The notes: generated from the sequence alone by a model not told the origin. Shown: positions 35,360 to 44,689, counted from the first letter of the stretch. The stretch is DNA of 64,000 nucleotides from Dehalococcoides mccartyi CG5 (GCF_000830885.1 NZ_CP006951.1:496001-560000); one strand, 5' to 3'. Translations and numbers: made by a program.

Positions 35360-36279
35360 TCGTCTTCCCTCCCGGCGATATTATTCTGTGGTCTGGCCAG
35401 CGGATGACTGGACATGTAGACTTTACGGGCTTGGCTTTTGGTAACATGGGTATATATCTGGGTAGTGGAAAGATTAGAGTGCCCCAGAAGTTCCTGTACC
35501 ACCCGAAGGTCTGCTCCTCCGTCCAGCAGGTGAGTAGCAAAAGTGTGGCGCAGCATATGCGGATGGACGTGTTTTTCAATGCCTGCCTGTTTGGCCAGTT
35601 TATCCAGCCTTTCCTGAAAACTGCGGGCGCTCAGTCTGCCGCCGGTTGGGTTCAGGAATAAGGCCGGGGTATTCCGCTTGCCTTTTAGCAAAGGTCTGCC
35701 TAGATTGAGATAGTTTTGAATGGACTGGATGGCAGGTAAGCCCGCTAGAACTACGCGTTCTTTAGACCCTTTACCCCAAACACGTATCTGGTGGCTGTGC
35801 AGATCCATATTTTCTATATCCAGTTTAACCAGCTCGCTGACACGCAGGCCGCTGGCGTAAAGGAGTTCCATAAAAGCTTTGTCACGTAGTCCTTGGGGGG
35901 TGGACGAATCTGGCACCCGCAGAAGTTTGTTAACCTCGGTTACGGTCAGAAACTCCGGCAGGCGTTTGTCCAGACGGGGGCTGGAGGCATTTAAGGTGGG
36001 GTTTTTTTGAATAAGGCCTTCCCGCATAAGATAACGGTAAAATGAACGTACTGCCGAAAGTTTACGGGCAATACTGCCCTTTACAATTCCTTTGGCTATC
36101 AGGCTGGACATGTAATCCCTCAGGATATAGCGGTCAACCCTGTCAAAAGAGCTTACTTTTTTTTCAATCAGGTAATTAACAAAACCAATTAAATCTGTGC
36201 GGTAGTTTCTAAGGGTATAAGGTGAAACGTTTTTTTCTACCGATAGATATTCAAGGTATTTGTTAAAATTCTCCTGCAT
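35356..36279 (-). CDS. Tyrosine recombinase XerC/XerD type
   Basis: A 307-residue integrase-family recombinase: a SAM-like N-terminal DNA-binding domain (residues 1-90, with YLEYLSVEKNVSPYTLRNYR) and the catalytic domain with Arg in YASGLRVSEL, His-x-x-Arg in HMLRHTFATHLL, and GHSNLSTTQIYTHV with the nucleophilic Tyr. Position in a topA-xer-peptidase run and the absence of att repeats suggest chromosome dimer resolution, not phage integration. XerC versus XerD cannot be decided. Confidence 0.88.
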   Translation of the reverse strand: MQENFNKYLEYLSVEKNVSPYTLRNYRTDLIGFVNYLIEKKVSSFDRVDRYILRDYMSSLIAKGIVKGSIARKLSAVRSFYRYLMREGLIQKNPTLNASSPRLDKRLPEFLTVTEVNKLLRVPDSSTPQGLRDKAFMELLYASGLRVSELVKLDIENMDLHSHQIRVWGKGSKERVVLAGLPAIQSIQNYLNLGRPLLKGKRNTPALFLNPTGGRLSARSFQERLDKLAKQAGIEKHVHPHMLRHTFATHLLDGGADLRVVQELLGHSNLSTTQIYTHVTKSQARKVYMSSHPLARPQNNIAGREDE

Positions 36280-38391
36280 TTAGCTTTCATCTTCAAGTTT
36301 TTTGCGTTTACCGCACTTGGTGCATTTTGCCCAGTTCTGGCCGCTCTTGGTCATAAGCGCGCCGCATTCCGGGCAAGGTTTGGTCAAGGGCTTGTAGAAA
36401 GATACAAATTTGCAGTTCGGGTAACCGGCACAGCCGTAAAATATCTTGCCCTTTTTGCTGTATTTCTCAACTATATCCGAATTGCAGTCGGGGCATTTGG
36501 CACCTGTTTTTATCTGGTATGAGCGGGTGTAACGGCAGCCGTCATCTTCCTTGGAATAACGTGAGCAGGCAATAAATTTGCCGAAGCGTCCCCGTTTGAT
36601 GACCAGTTTGGCATTACATTCAGGGCAAAGTTCGTCCAGTTCTTCTTCAGGTGGCTTAATTTTCTCAATTTTTTCACTGGCGGCTTCTATTTCTTTTATA
36701 AATGGTTCGTAGAAACGCCGTATAATGGGCACCCAATCCAGTTTTTCGGTAGCTATTTTATCCAGTTCGGCTTCCATGGCGGCGGTAAAATCTATGCCGA
36801 TAATATCAGGGAAATGCTCTACCAGCAGGTCATTTACCAGCATCCCCAGTTCACTGGGCTTCAGGCTGCCTTTAAGCTTGGTAATATATTCCCGTTCCTG
36901 TATGGTGGAGATAGTGGGAGCATAAGTGCTGGGGCGTCCGATGCCGTTCTGTTCCAGCGCCTTGATTAGTGTAGCTTCGGTATAACGGGGAGGCGGTTGG
37001 GTAAAGTGCTGGGTGGCATCCAGACTTTTCAGCTTCAGTTCTTCGCCTTCTTCCATGGGGGGCAGGCTGGATTGTTCTTTTTCCTCGTCCTCGTCCTTGC
37101 CCTCTATATACACAATAGTAAAACCCGGGAAAGTATTTACCGAGCTGGTAGTCCTAAGCAGATAGCGGGTTTTTGATGGCTGGTGCTTGGCCTCTATATC
37201 TATAGTTGTATTGTCAAAGACGGCAGGGCTCATCTGGCTGGCTATCATGCGTTGCCAGATAAGCTGGTAAAGCTTGAACTGGTCTGCCGACAAACTCTTC
37301 TTGATAAAATCAGGTGTGCGGTTTATGCGGGTAGGGCGGATAGCTTCATGAGCTTCCTGTGCTCCCTTAACTTTGCTTGAGAATACTCTGGCCTGTTTGG
37401 GCAGGTAGGCAGGGCCGTATTTTTCAGTTATATAATCACGGGTTTCGGCTACAGCAGTTCGGGCTACATTGGTAGAGTCAGTACGCATATAGGTGATAAG
37501 ACCCACTTCTCCTTCACCCTCTACGTTCAGGCCTTCATATAGTTGCTGGGCTATGACCATGGTTTGCTTGGCTGAAAAACGGAGTTTCCGCCAGGCTTCC
37601 TGCTGGAGAGTGCTGGTAATAAAGGGTGCAGGAGATTGTCTGAGGTTTGATTTTCTTTTTATTTTTAGTACCTGATAGTCAGATACCTCAAGCTCTTTTT
37701 TGATTTGGTCAGCTTCAGATTCGTTATGTATTTCCAGTTTGCCTTTGGTTACATAACCGGCCAGAGTGGCTTTGAAGGCGGCTGATTTTACTTTTTTACT
37801 CAGCAAGGCCTCTATGTTCCAGTATTCAGTAGATACAAACTTCTCTATTTCCCGTTCACGGTCAACTATTATTTTCAGGGAGACAGATTGTACCCGTCCG
37901 GCTGAAAGTCCCCTTTGAACCTTTCGCCAGAGCAGGGGGCTTAGTTTGTAACCCACCAGCCGGTCAAGCACCCGGCGGGCTTGCTGGGCATTTACCAGAT
38001 CCATATCCAGTTCACGGGTATTTTTGAAAGCCTTGTCTATGGCTTCTTTGGTAATTTCGTGAAACACCACCCGTTTAGGGTTGGATAGATTGGCTTTGGT
38101 GACTTCGGATATATGCCAGGCAATGGCCTCACCTTCGCGGTCAGGGTCGGTAGCCAGATATATTGCCTTGGAATTCTTGACTGCTTCCTTAAGTTCCTTT
38201 ATAACCTTGGCCTTAGCCTTCAGGGAAACATATTTGGGGGTAAAATTGTTTTCAACATCTACGCCCAGCGTACTTTTAGGCAAATCCCGTATATGCCCCA
38301 TGGTGGCCATAATATTAAAGTCCTTACCCAGCATTTTGCTGATAGTACGGGCTTTGGCAGGTGACTCAACTATAACAAGTTTTTCTTTCAT
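36280..38391 (-). CDS. topA: DNA topoisomerase I
   Basis: A 703-residue type IA topoisomerase that relaxes negative supercoils. TOPRIM domain at the N terminus (IVESPAKARTI; LATDPDREGEAIAWH), active-site Tyr in ITYMRTDSTNVA near residue 300, and three C-terminal four-Cys zinc modules (CPECNAKLV, CPDCNSDIV, CPECGALMT). It starts 6 bases after dprA and ends right at the start of the recombinase gene. Confidence 0.96.
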   Translation of the reverse strand: MKEKLVIVESPAKARTISKMLGKDFNIMATMGHIRDLPKSTLGVDVENNFTPKYVSLKAKAKVIKELKEAVKNSKAIYLATDPDREGEAIAWHISEVTKANLSNPKRVVFHEITKEAIDKAFKNTRELDMDLVNAQQARRVLDRLVGYKLSPLLWRKVQRGLSAGRVQSVSLKIIVDREREIEKFVSTEYWNIEALLSKKVKSAAFKATLAGYVTKGKLEIHNESEADQIKKELEVSDYQVLKIKRKSNLRQSPAPFITSTLQQEAWRKLRFSAKQTMVIAQQLYEGLNVEGEGEVGLITYMRTDSTNVARTAVAETRDYITEKYGPAYLPKQARVFSSKVKGAQEAHEAIRPTRINRTPDFIKKSLSADQFKLYQLIWQRMIASQMSPAVFDNTTIDIEAKHQPSKTRYLLRTTSSVNTFPGFTIVYIEGKDEDEEKEQSSLPPMEEGEELKLKSLDATQHFTQPPPRYTEATLIKALEQNGIGRPSTYAPTISTIQEREYITKLKGSLKPSELGMLVNDLLVEHFPDIIGIDFTAAMEAELDKIATEKLDWVPIIRRFYEPFIKEIEAASEKIEKIKPPEEELDELCPECNAKLVIKRGRFGKFIACSRYSKEDDGCRYTRSYQIKTGAKCPDCNSDIVEKYSKKGKIFYGCAGYPNCKFVSFYKPLTKPCPECGALMTKSGQNWAKCTKCGKRKKLEDES

Positions 38392-38397
38392 GACAGC

Positions 38398-39519
38398 TTA
38401 ATTCATCTCCAGCTGGTAGATTTCCTTCTTTTCCCGGGTTCGCACATAATTCATGCCTCCGGTAGAACGGACCTGACCTTTCAGTTCCATTATGGCCAGG
38501 GTGCCACTGACCAAGGCTACACCCAGAGCGCACTCACGGCAAATCTGGTCAATATGTACAGGCTCATAGCCAAGTTTACCCAATATCAAGCTTTCAGTCT
38601 GGTTTTCAGGTATAATTTCAACGGTAGTATTCTCCTCTGAAAACAGGCTGATATTCAGTTCTTCAAGTACGTCTTTGACAGAGCTAACCAGCTTTGCCCC
38701 TTCCTGAATAAGGCGGTTAGTCCCCAATGAAGACGGTGATAGTATACTCCCCGGAACGGCAAAAATCTCGCGGTTTTGTTCAAGTGCGTAATTTGCGGTT
38801 ATAACTGCCCCGCTGTTTTCTCCAGCCTCGGTTACCAGTATGCCGCGGCATAAACCCGAGAGTATACGGTTGCGGCGGGGGAAAAATTCGGGGCGGGGAC
38901 GGATTCCGGGCGGATGTTCGCTTATAAGCGCTCCGTTTTCAGCTATCTGGCGGGCAAGTGAATGGTTTTCTGAGGGGTAAATAATATCCAGCCCGCAACC
39001 AAAAACCGCAATGCTTCTGCCGCCGGCCTTTAGGGCTGCGGTATGGGCAACAGTATCTATGCCTCTAGCCAGACCTGAGACTATGGTCAGACCGGCCCGT
39101 GCCAGAGACTCCGCCAGTTCTTCGGTTACCAGTTTTCCGTATACCGTGGGCTGGCGGGTACCTACTATACCCAAACACAGTTCGTCTGCTGGTAAAAGCT
39201 GTCCTTTTACAAAAATAAGGGGCGGATAATCATGTATTTGCCTTAAGCTGGCAGGATAATCTTTATCCGTGTGGGCATATGTCTGTATATCATGCCGTTT
39301 CAGGGTTTCAAGGGTTTTAGAGAGGTCTATTTTAGGACGGTGAGCCACAATATTTTCGGCCAGAGTGTTATCAAGTCCGGCTGATATCAGAGCTTCTTTG
39401 CCGGCATGCCAGGCATTTTCCAGATTGCCGAAATAGTTATCCAGCAGGTTCAGGCGTACCCGGCCGACCCCGTTTATATAACTGAAACCTATGGCGTAGT
39501 TGTTATCTTGGTTTTGCAT
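38398..39519 (-). CDS. dprA: DNA processing protein DprA/Smf
   Basis: A 373-residue DprA, which loads RecA on incoming single-stranded DNA. The Rossmann-like core has GIVGTRQPTVYG near residue 118, IVSGLARGIDTVAH, and FFPRRNRILSGL. An N-terminal helix-hairpin-helix region (GFSYINGVGRVRLN) and a C-terminal winged-helix part are present. I use ATG 39519; GTG 39549 is possible but neither site is strong. Confidence 0.92.
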   Translation of the reverse strand: MQNQDNNYAIGFSYINGVGRVRLNLLDNYFGNLENAWHAGKEALISAGLDNTLAENIVAHRPKIDLSKTLETLKRHDIQTYAHTDKDYPASLRQIHDYPPLIFVKGQLLPADELCLGIVGTRQPTVYGKLVTEELAESLARAGLTIVSGLARGIDTVAHTAALKAGGRSIAVFGCGLDIIYPSENHSLARQIAENGALISEHPPGIRPRPEFFPRRNRILSGLCRGILVTEAGENSGAVITANYALEQNREIFAVPGSILSPSSLGTNRLIQEGAKLVSSVKDVLEELNISLFSEENTTVEIIPENQTESLILGKLGYEPVHIDQICRECALGVALVSGTLAIMELKGQVRSTGGMNYVRTREKKEIYQLEMN

Positions 39520-39601
39520 CTTGTTCTTTTGGAATTCTAGCACAGGCACAATATGCAGACAACCAAAACCTTATATGGAAGGGATATTCTGGCTGAATGG
39601 C

Positions 39602-39632
39602 AAAAAAATAGCCCTCATAATTTGAGGGCTTT
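39602..39632 (-). terminator. Terminator of the tRNA-Ser pair (minus strand)
   Basis: On the minus strand AGCCCTC, loop AAATTAT, GAGGGCT, then ATTTTTTT. It closes the two tRNA-Ser genes before dprA. Confidence 0.75.
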
Positions 39633-39647
39633 AGCGTTCAAATTTAA

Positions 39648-39737
39648 TGGCGGAGAAGGTGGGATTCGAACCCACGGTCACCTTGCGGCGACACACGCTT
39701 TCCAGGCGTGCCTGATAGACCACTCCAGCACCTCTCC
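39648..39737 (-). tRNA. tRNA-Ser (GGA)
   Basis: Read on the minus strand: acceptor GGAGAGG pairs with CTTCTCC, anticodon loop CTGGAAA gives anticodon GGA (codons UCC/UCU), a long variable arm as in class II tRNAs, and T loop GGTTCGAATCC. The 3' CCA is encoded. Confidence 0.93.
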
Positions 39738-39773
39738 GTATCTTATCTGTAAGTATTCTTTTATTAAGCCCTA

Positions 39774-39863
39774 TGGCGGAGAGGGTGGGATTCGAACCCA
39801 CGCTCCGCTTTCACGGAGACCGCTTTTCGAGAGCAGCACCATCAACCACTCGGACACCTCTCC
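39774..39863 (-). tRNA. tRNA-Ser (CGA)
   Basis: Minus strand, 36 bases upstream of the other tRNA-Ser and probably cotranscribed. The anticodon loop CTCGAAA gives CGA (codon UCG). Long variable arm, encoded CCA and a T loop identical to its neighbour. Confidence 0.93.
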
Positions 39864-40298
39864 AGAGGCTATATTTTACTTGAATACAAGCAAAATTAAA
39901 AGCCAATCAAGAGTGTATCCAAGCCTGCAGGAGTAATAATATAATGAAACCTGCCCTGAATTCAAATTTGTCTGGTAGTATCTTTGGAAGGTACGGCATA
40001 TTGTACAAATACCAATGGCTTTGCCCAGTCTAAAAAGGCAGTTTCATCTGGTAAATATCTGCATGTATGCGGAGGTTTATTCCTTAAAATTCAGATAGGT
40101 TTACATAACTATGCATATTTTCGGCAGGGGAAAGAATTTATCCCGGCAGGGCAGAATTAAAGTTTGTAGATGTATATACAGGATAATTTATTGTTTCAAA
40201 ATATATTTTCCCGCGGGTAGCTTGCCGTACCAATTAGCAAATTAGATTATCGGCAGTTTTTTTGCTAGAATAGGTCAAATTATTCTTAAGTGGCGGGT
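39864..40298. other. Gene-free stretch between tRNA-Ser and the antiporter gene
   Basis: No supported gene. It holds GGTACGGC (39990-39997) and its exact reverse complement GCCGTACC (40224-40231), which could close a long RNA fold on either strand, and an extended -10 TGCTAGAAT (40263-40271) about 28 bases before the antiporter start. Confidence 0.4.
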
Positions 40299-41573
40299 AT
40301 GGAAACAGAAATATATTTTAAATTCATACTTTCTTTCGGTCTTATTTTGCTTGTTGCCCGTTTGGGCGGAGCTATTGCCGAGCGTTTTCTTAAGCAACCG
40401 GCGGTTATTGGCGAACTCTTAGCCGGTATTATTATTTCGCCCTTTCTGCTGGGTCAATTCCTCTTTGCCAATGACCCGGTTATTATGAACTTTGCCCTTA
40501 TTGATGGTGTGTTTAGCCAGAATGGTGAACATCTGAGCGGATTTGCTCCCATGGAAATTATTTCGCAGATAGCGGTAGTAGTGCTGCTGTTTGTGGCAGG
40601 GTTAGAAACCAACGTTACTTCGTTTATAAAAAACAGCTTTACCGGTGCTATGGTGGCCATAGGCGGGGTGGTTGTTCCATTTGCTTTGGGTGTGTTTAGC
40701 GCCATGTACTTTTTCCCTGACTTGCATATGGCCGGCTGGCTCTTTATCGGTGCCATATTGACTGCTACCAGCATTGGCATTACGGTGCGTATCCTGATGG
40801 ATATGGGCAAACTCAGTTCCCGTGAAGGCACTATCATTCTGGTAGCTGCGGTGGTAGATGATATTATCGGTCTGGTTATCCTGTCTGTGGTTATTTCCAT
40901 GGCTCAAAGTGGCAGTGTAAATGCACTTAGTGCCGTAACCACCGGTGTTATTGGTTTTGCCGTCTGGCTGGGTATACTTTTGCTGGGCGTATATGGTCAC
41001 AAATATATATCCAAATATATACTTACCCCGTTCAAATCTTCCGGCACTATGCCGGTTATGGCTTTGATTGTGGGTTTGATAGTTTCCTATCTGGTCACTC
41101 TGGTAGATTTGCACCCGGTGGTTGGTGCCTATGTAGCCGGGCTTATGTTTGCTTCCACAATGGAAAAAGAGGAAATACTCCACCAGACCCGCCCTATAAT
41201 GCTTTTTATCGCCCCGTTCTTCTTCGCTTACCTTGGTATGCAGGTAGACTTGAGGGAAGTCTGGGCTGTTATTGTACCGGCACTGGTTATAGTGGTACTG
41301 GCCATTATCGGCAAGATTGTAGGCTGTTACTTCCCTGCCCGGTTCGTGGGCAAGACCAGCCATAACGGTGCCATGATAGTAGGCGTAGGTATGGTACCCA
41401 GAGGTGAGGTGGGACTTATCGTAGCCGGGGCGGGGCTTATTGCCGGGGCTATCACCCGTGACCTTTTCGGCATTGCGGTAGCTGTCAGTATTTTGACTAC
41501 TCTTGTTATGCCTGTCATGATAAAACCTTTCTTTAAACCAAAAGCTGAAGCTAACGCCAAACGGCTTCCTTGA
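40299..41573 (+). CDS. Cation:proton antiporter (CPA2/Kef type)
   Basis: A 424-residue membrane protein with about 12 hydrophobic segments. The CPA2 pattern is visible: EIISQIAVVVLLFVAGLETN near residue 88, GAILTATSIGITVRIL (transport core) near residue 150 and VAAVVDDIIGLVILS with the paired Asp near residue 185. No TrkA-N regulatory domain follows. It exchanges Na+ or K+ for H+ at the cytoplasmic membrane; which ion is not evident. ATG 40299 is preferred to GTG 40290 on weak grounds. Confidence 0.88.
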   Translation: METEIYFKFILSFGLILLVARLGGAIAERFLKQPAVIGELLAGIIISPFLLGQFLFANDPVIMNFALIDGVFSQNGEHLSGFAPMEIISQIAVVVLLFVAGLETNVTSFIKNSFTGAMVAIGGVVVPFALGVFSAMYFFPDLHMAGWLFIGAILTATSIGITVRILMDMGKLSSREGTIILVAAVVDDIIGLVILSVVISMAQSGSVNALSAVTTGVIGFAVWLGILLLGVYGHKYISKYILTPFKSSGTMPVMALIVGLIVSYLVTLVDLHPVVGAYVAGLMFASTMEKEEILHQTRPIMLFIAPFFFAYLGMQVDLREVWAVIVPALVIVVLAIIGKIVGCYFPARFVGKTSHNGAMIVGVGMVPRGEVGLIVAGAGLIAGAITRDLFGIAVAVSILTTLVMPVMIKPFFKPKAEANAKRLP

Positions 41574-41598
41574 GGAAAAACATAGCTTAAGGTAAAAT
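41570..41598 (+). promoter_or_regulatory. Possible promoter of tRNA-Arg (CCG)
   Basis: TTGAGG (41570-41575), 17 bases, TAAAAT (41593-41598), overlapping the antiporter stop codon. Confidence 0.4.
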
Positions 41599-41608
41599 TG
41601 GGTATTAT

Positions 41609-41680
41609 GCCTCTGTAGCTCAGTGGATAGAGCACCAGCCTCCGAAGCTGGTGGCGAGAGTTCGAGTCTCTCCAGGGGCA
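41609..41680 (+). tRNA. tRNA-Arg (CCG)
   Basis: Acceptor GCCTCTG pairs with CAGGGGC, anticodon loop CTCCGAA gives CCG (codon CGG), T arm GAGAGTTCGAGTCTCTC. The 3' CCA is not encoded, unlike the other six tRNAs in the window. Confidence 0.93.
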
Positions 41681-41714
41681 CTTTTATAAAGCGGGGAGGA
41701 CTACCACCATAGAC

Positions 41715-42287
41715 ATGAAACATTTTATTGAAATCAGATGGCATGGGCGTGGCGGTCAGGGTGCGGTAACCTCAGCTGAGCTTATCGCCCAGGCAGCAAT
41801 CGGTAAGGGAAAGTATGCTCAGGCATTCCCCAGTTTCGGGCCTGAACGCAGAGGTGCCCCGGTTCAATCTTTCAATCGTATCAGTGACAACAATCCCATC
41901 CGTGAACGTTCAGGTATCAACCAGCCGGATATTGTGGTGGTGCTTGACCCCAGTTTGGTTATCATCGGGAATGTAATCTCAGGTCTTAAAGATGGTGGCA
42001 CTCTTATTATCAACACCACAAAGCCTCTGGAACATTTTGCTTCTCAATACGGTGATCGCTGGAAAGTAGCCACAGTTGATGCAACTGCTATTGCCAAAGA
42101 AGTCTTAGGTGTCAATATTGTTAATACAACCATGCTTGGCGCCCTTATAAAGGCTACCGGTCTGGCGGATATGGAAGCCTTCGAAGAACCTTTAAAACAC
42201 CGCTTTGGAAAGCTGGCTGCCAAAAATATGGCTGCTATGAAAAAGGCCTTTGAAGAGACTGTTGTAAAGGAGCTTAAAGTTGGCTAA
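41715..42287 (+). CDS. porC: 2-oxoacid:ferredoxin oxidoreductase, gamma subunit
   Basis: A 190-residue gamma subunit of a four-subunit ketoacid oxidoreductase. EIRWHGRGGQGAVTSAELIA at residues 5-24 is the family signature, followed by AFPSFGPERRGAPVQSF. The complex oxidises a 2-oxoacid (probably pyruvate) to acyl-CoA and reduced ferredoxin; in a Dehalococcoides-like organism it may run backwards to fix CO2 onto acetyl-CoA. A GGGGAGG site lies rather far upstream. Confidence 0.92.
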   Translation: MKHFIEIRWHGRGGQGAVTSAELIAQAAIGKGKYAQAFPSFGPERRGAPVQSFNRISDNNPIRERSGINQPDIVVVLDPSLVIIGNVISGLKDGGTLIINTTKPLEHFASQYGDRWKVATVDATAIAKEVLGVNIVNTTMLGALIKATGLADMEAFEEPLKHRFGKLAAKNMAAMKKAFEETVVKELKVG

Positions 42288-42576
42288 ACAGGAAAACCAG
42301 ATTACCTGGCAGGAAGTGACACCCGGCTGTATAGTCAGTGAACCCGGCAATGCCAGCCAGTACAAGACCGGTGATTGGCGTTCCCAACTACCTATTCACA
42401 ATTTTAAAAAATGTATAAAATGCGGCGTATGCTATATATTTTGCCCCGAAGGTTGCATAAATGAGACCAAAGAGGGCTTTTTCGAAGCAGACCTTTTCTA
42501 TTGCAAGGGTTGCGGCATCTGCGCTCATGAATGTCCCACCGGAGCTATTGTTATGAAGGATGAGGAGGAGAAATAA
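42280..42576 (+). CDS. porD: 2-oxoacid:ferredoxin oxidoreductase, delta (ferredoxin) subunit
   Basis: A 98-residue subunit with two [4Fe-4S] motifs, CIKCGVCYIFCPEGC and CKGCGICAHECPTGA, which pass electrons from the TPP site to external ferredoxin. The start is TTG 42280, overlapping the gamma gene by 8 bases, with AAAGGAG upstream. Confidence 0.93.
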   Translation: MAKQENQITWQEVTPGCIVSEPGNASQYKTGDWRSQLPIHNFKKCIKCGVCYIFCPEGCINETKEGFFEADLFYCKGCGICAHECPTGAIVMKDEEEK

Positions 42577-43748
42577 TGCCCAGAGTAGGCTTAGAAGTTT
42601 CTATTGCCCTGAGTGAGGCAGTTGGGCTTTGCAATGCTGATGTTATTGCTGCTTATCCCATTACTCCTCAAACTCATATTGTTGAACATTTGGCCGAGAT
42701 GGTGGCTGAAGGCGAGCTGGATGCTGAATATATACCGGTGGAATCTGAACATTCAGCCCTGAGTGCCTGTTTGGGCTCGGCGGCAGCCGGTGCCCGCACT
42801 TTTACCGCAACTGCCGGGCAAGGGCTTGAGCTTATGCACGAGGTGCTTTATGTGGCTTCCTCTATGCGGCTGCCTATTATGATGGCAGTTGCCAATAGGG
42901 CTCTTTCCGGTCCGCTTTCAGTTTGGGGTGACCACTCTGACGTAATGTCCTGCCGTGATATCGGCTGGATACAAATATTTACTGAAAACGGGCAGGAAGT
43001 GGTTGATAACACTATCTGTTCATTTAAAATAGGCGAAGACAAACGGGTGCTCTTACCTGTTATGGTTCACTTGGACGGTTTTCATCTTTCTCATGTTATT
43101 GAGCCTATTGAGATGCCTGAGAGAAAGCAGGTAGATGCTTTCCTTAGTGTTAACGACTATCCGTATGCACTAAACCCTGATAATCCCCGTGCTATGGGTG
43201 ATTTTGCCCCCCCGGTGATTTTCACCGAAGCCAAGTGGGCACAGGAACAGGATTTTCAAAAATCCAAAGCTGTTATTTTGGAAGTCTGGAAGGACTTTGA
43301 GAAGCAGTTTGGCCGTTCTTACAAACCGGTGGAAACCTATCGCACCGAAGGTGCTGAAAACCTGCTGTTCACTATGGGCAGTTTTTCAGAGACTGCCATG
43401 TCCGCCATTGATAAAATGCGTGATGACGGCATGAGTGTGGGGCTGGTTCGGCTTCGGCTTTGGCGCCCCTTCCCCTTTGAGGAGTTGCGCACTGCTGTCA
43501 AAGATGCCAAAAACCTCATCGTGCTTGATCGTGCCTTGTCAATAGGTGGTCCGGGTGGTCCGGTCTGTTCCGAAATCAAGGCCGCTCTATATCCTCTGGA
43601 GAAAAAACCCAAGATTGTCAGCATTATCGGCGGTTTGGGTGGACGGGATATAACCGTTGCCAATTTTGAGGATATCATGAAGAAAGGTCTGGCGATTGCT
43701 GAAAAAGGCAGTCCTAACGAATACGAAATATATGGAGTGAGGGCATAA
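42576..43748 (+). CDS. porA: 2-oxoacid:ferredoxin oxidoreductase, alpha subunit
   Basis: A 390-residue alpha subunit. AAYPITPQTHIVEHLAEMV near residue 25 is the pyrimidine-binding TPP signature of PorA, followed by VESEHSALSACLGSAAAGA. The C-terminal part (LIVLDRALSIGGPGGPV) is typical of pyruvate rather than 2-oxoglutarate enzymes, but this is only a lean. It overlaps both neighbours by one base (TAATG). Confidence 0.93.
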   Translation: MPRVGLEVSIALSEAVGLCNADVIAAYPITPQTHIVEHLAEMVAEGELDAEYIPVESEHSALSACLGSAAAGARTFTATAGQGLELMHEVLYVASSMRLPIMMAVANRALSGPLSVWGDHSDVMSCRDIGWIQIFTENGQEVVDNTICSFKIGEDKRVLLPVMVHLDGFHLSHVIEPIEMPERKQVDAFLSVNDYPYALNPDNPRAMGDFAPPVIFTEAKWAQEQDFQKSKAVILEVWKDFEKQFGRSYKPVETYRTEGAENLLFTMGSFSETAMSAIDKMRDDGMSVGLVRLRLWRPFPFEELRTAVKDAKNLIVLDRALSIGGPGGPVCSEIKAALYPLEKKPKIVSIIGGLGGRDITVANFEDIMKKGLAIAEKGSPNEYEIYGVRA

Positions 43749-44689
43749 TGCAGAACTATTCAGTATTTGTTCCCAAGCTACTGCCCAAACGTGAGTTATT
43801 TGCCCCCGGACATCGCGGGTGCATAGGTTGCGGCGAGGCTCTGGCAGTCCGTCTGGCTACCAAGGCTATGGATGAAAATACCATAATAGTAAATGCCACC
43901 GGCTGTATGGAAATTATCGCCTCCCAGTACCCCTATACCTCATGGCGTTTACCCTGGATACATACGCTGTTTGAAAATACAGCAGCAGTTGCCTCCGGTG
44001 TGGAGTCGGCGCTCAAGGTGCTTAAACGTAAAAAACGGATAGAAGACAAGGATATAAAGATTGTAGCCATCGGGGGTGATGGAGCAACCGTAGATATCGG
44101 GCTTCAGGCACTTTCGGGTGCTATGGAGCGCGGCCATAATTTTACTTATATCTGTTTTGACAATGAAGCCTATATGAACACCGGTATCCAGCGTTCTTCA
44201 GCTACCCCCTTCGGGGCAGCCACCACAACCTCGCCGGCCGGCAAGGTAGGCAAAGGCCAGTTTTCATGGAAAAAGGATATGCCGGCTATTGCAGTTGCCC
44301 ATAATATCCCGTATGTGGCCACCTGTTGCCCCAGCTATCCCTTTGACATGATTGAAAAAGTCAGCAAAGCTTTGGCGGCTGACGGGCCGGCCTATATACA
44401 TTGTTTGTCTGTTTGTCCTACCGGCTGGCGCTGTGCAACCGAAGATACCATAAAGATTGGACGGTTGGCAGTTGAAACCGGTGTTTTCCCCCTGTACGAG
44501 GTTGTTAATGGTGAGTACAAGATGAGCATGGAAACTCCCGCACTTAAGCCATTAAAGGAATACACCAGTCTTCAGCGGCGGTTCCGCCACCTGACAGAAG
44601 AATCTCTGGACCTTATTCAGGAAAGAGTTCAGCTGGAATACAATAAGATTGCAGAGAGGGCGGCATGTGCACTGAAACTAGAGAAATAG
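43748..44689 (+). CDS. porB: 2-oxoacid:ferredoxin oxidoreductase, beta (TPP-binding) subunit
   Basis: A 313-residue beta subunit. Cys ligands for the proximal [4Fe-4S] cluster lie in RGCIGCGEAL and NATGCMEI, and the TPP motif GGDGATVDIGLQALSGAMER near residue 116 is followed by FDNEAYMNTGIQRS. Its end overlaps the start of the NuoE-like gene by 25 bases, tying the two blocks into one operon. Confidence 0.94.
   Translation: MQNYSVFVPKLLPKRELFAPGHRGCIGCGEALAVRLATKAMDENTIIVNATGCMEIIASQYPYTSWRLPWIHTLFENTAAVASGVESALKVLKRKKRIEDKDIKIVAIGGDGATVDIGLQALSGAMERGHNFTYICFDNEAYMNTGIQRSSATPFGAATTTSPAGKVGKGQFSWKKDMPAIAVAHNIPYVATCCPSYPFDMIEKVSKALAADGPAYIHCLSVCPTGWRCATEDTIKIGRLAVETGVFPLYEVVNGEYKMSMETPALKPLKEYTSLQRRFRHLTEESLDLIQERVQLEYNKIAERAACALKLEK

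Noticed and set aside
35356-36279. Phage or genomic-island integrase
   Set aside because: The recombinase sits in a housekeeping operon with topA and dprA, has no adjacent att repeats or tRNA-end duplication and looks like XerC/D.
39553-39936. Plus-strand ORF across the two tRNA-Ser genes
   Set aside because: Its repeated GGEGGIRTH words are the known mistranslation of tRNA-Ser T arms; both tRNAs are real on the other strand.
40602-41744. Long minus-strand ORF (380 codons) opposite the antiporter gene
   Set aside because: It lies antisense to a clear membrane transporter and crosses the tRNA-Arg gene. Its composition (His, Tyr, Asn, Gln rich) is that of a reverse-frame shadow, and no family is recognisable.
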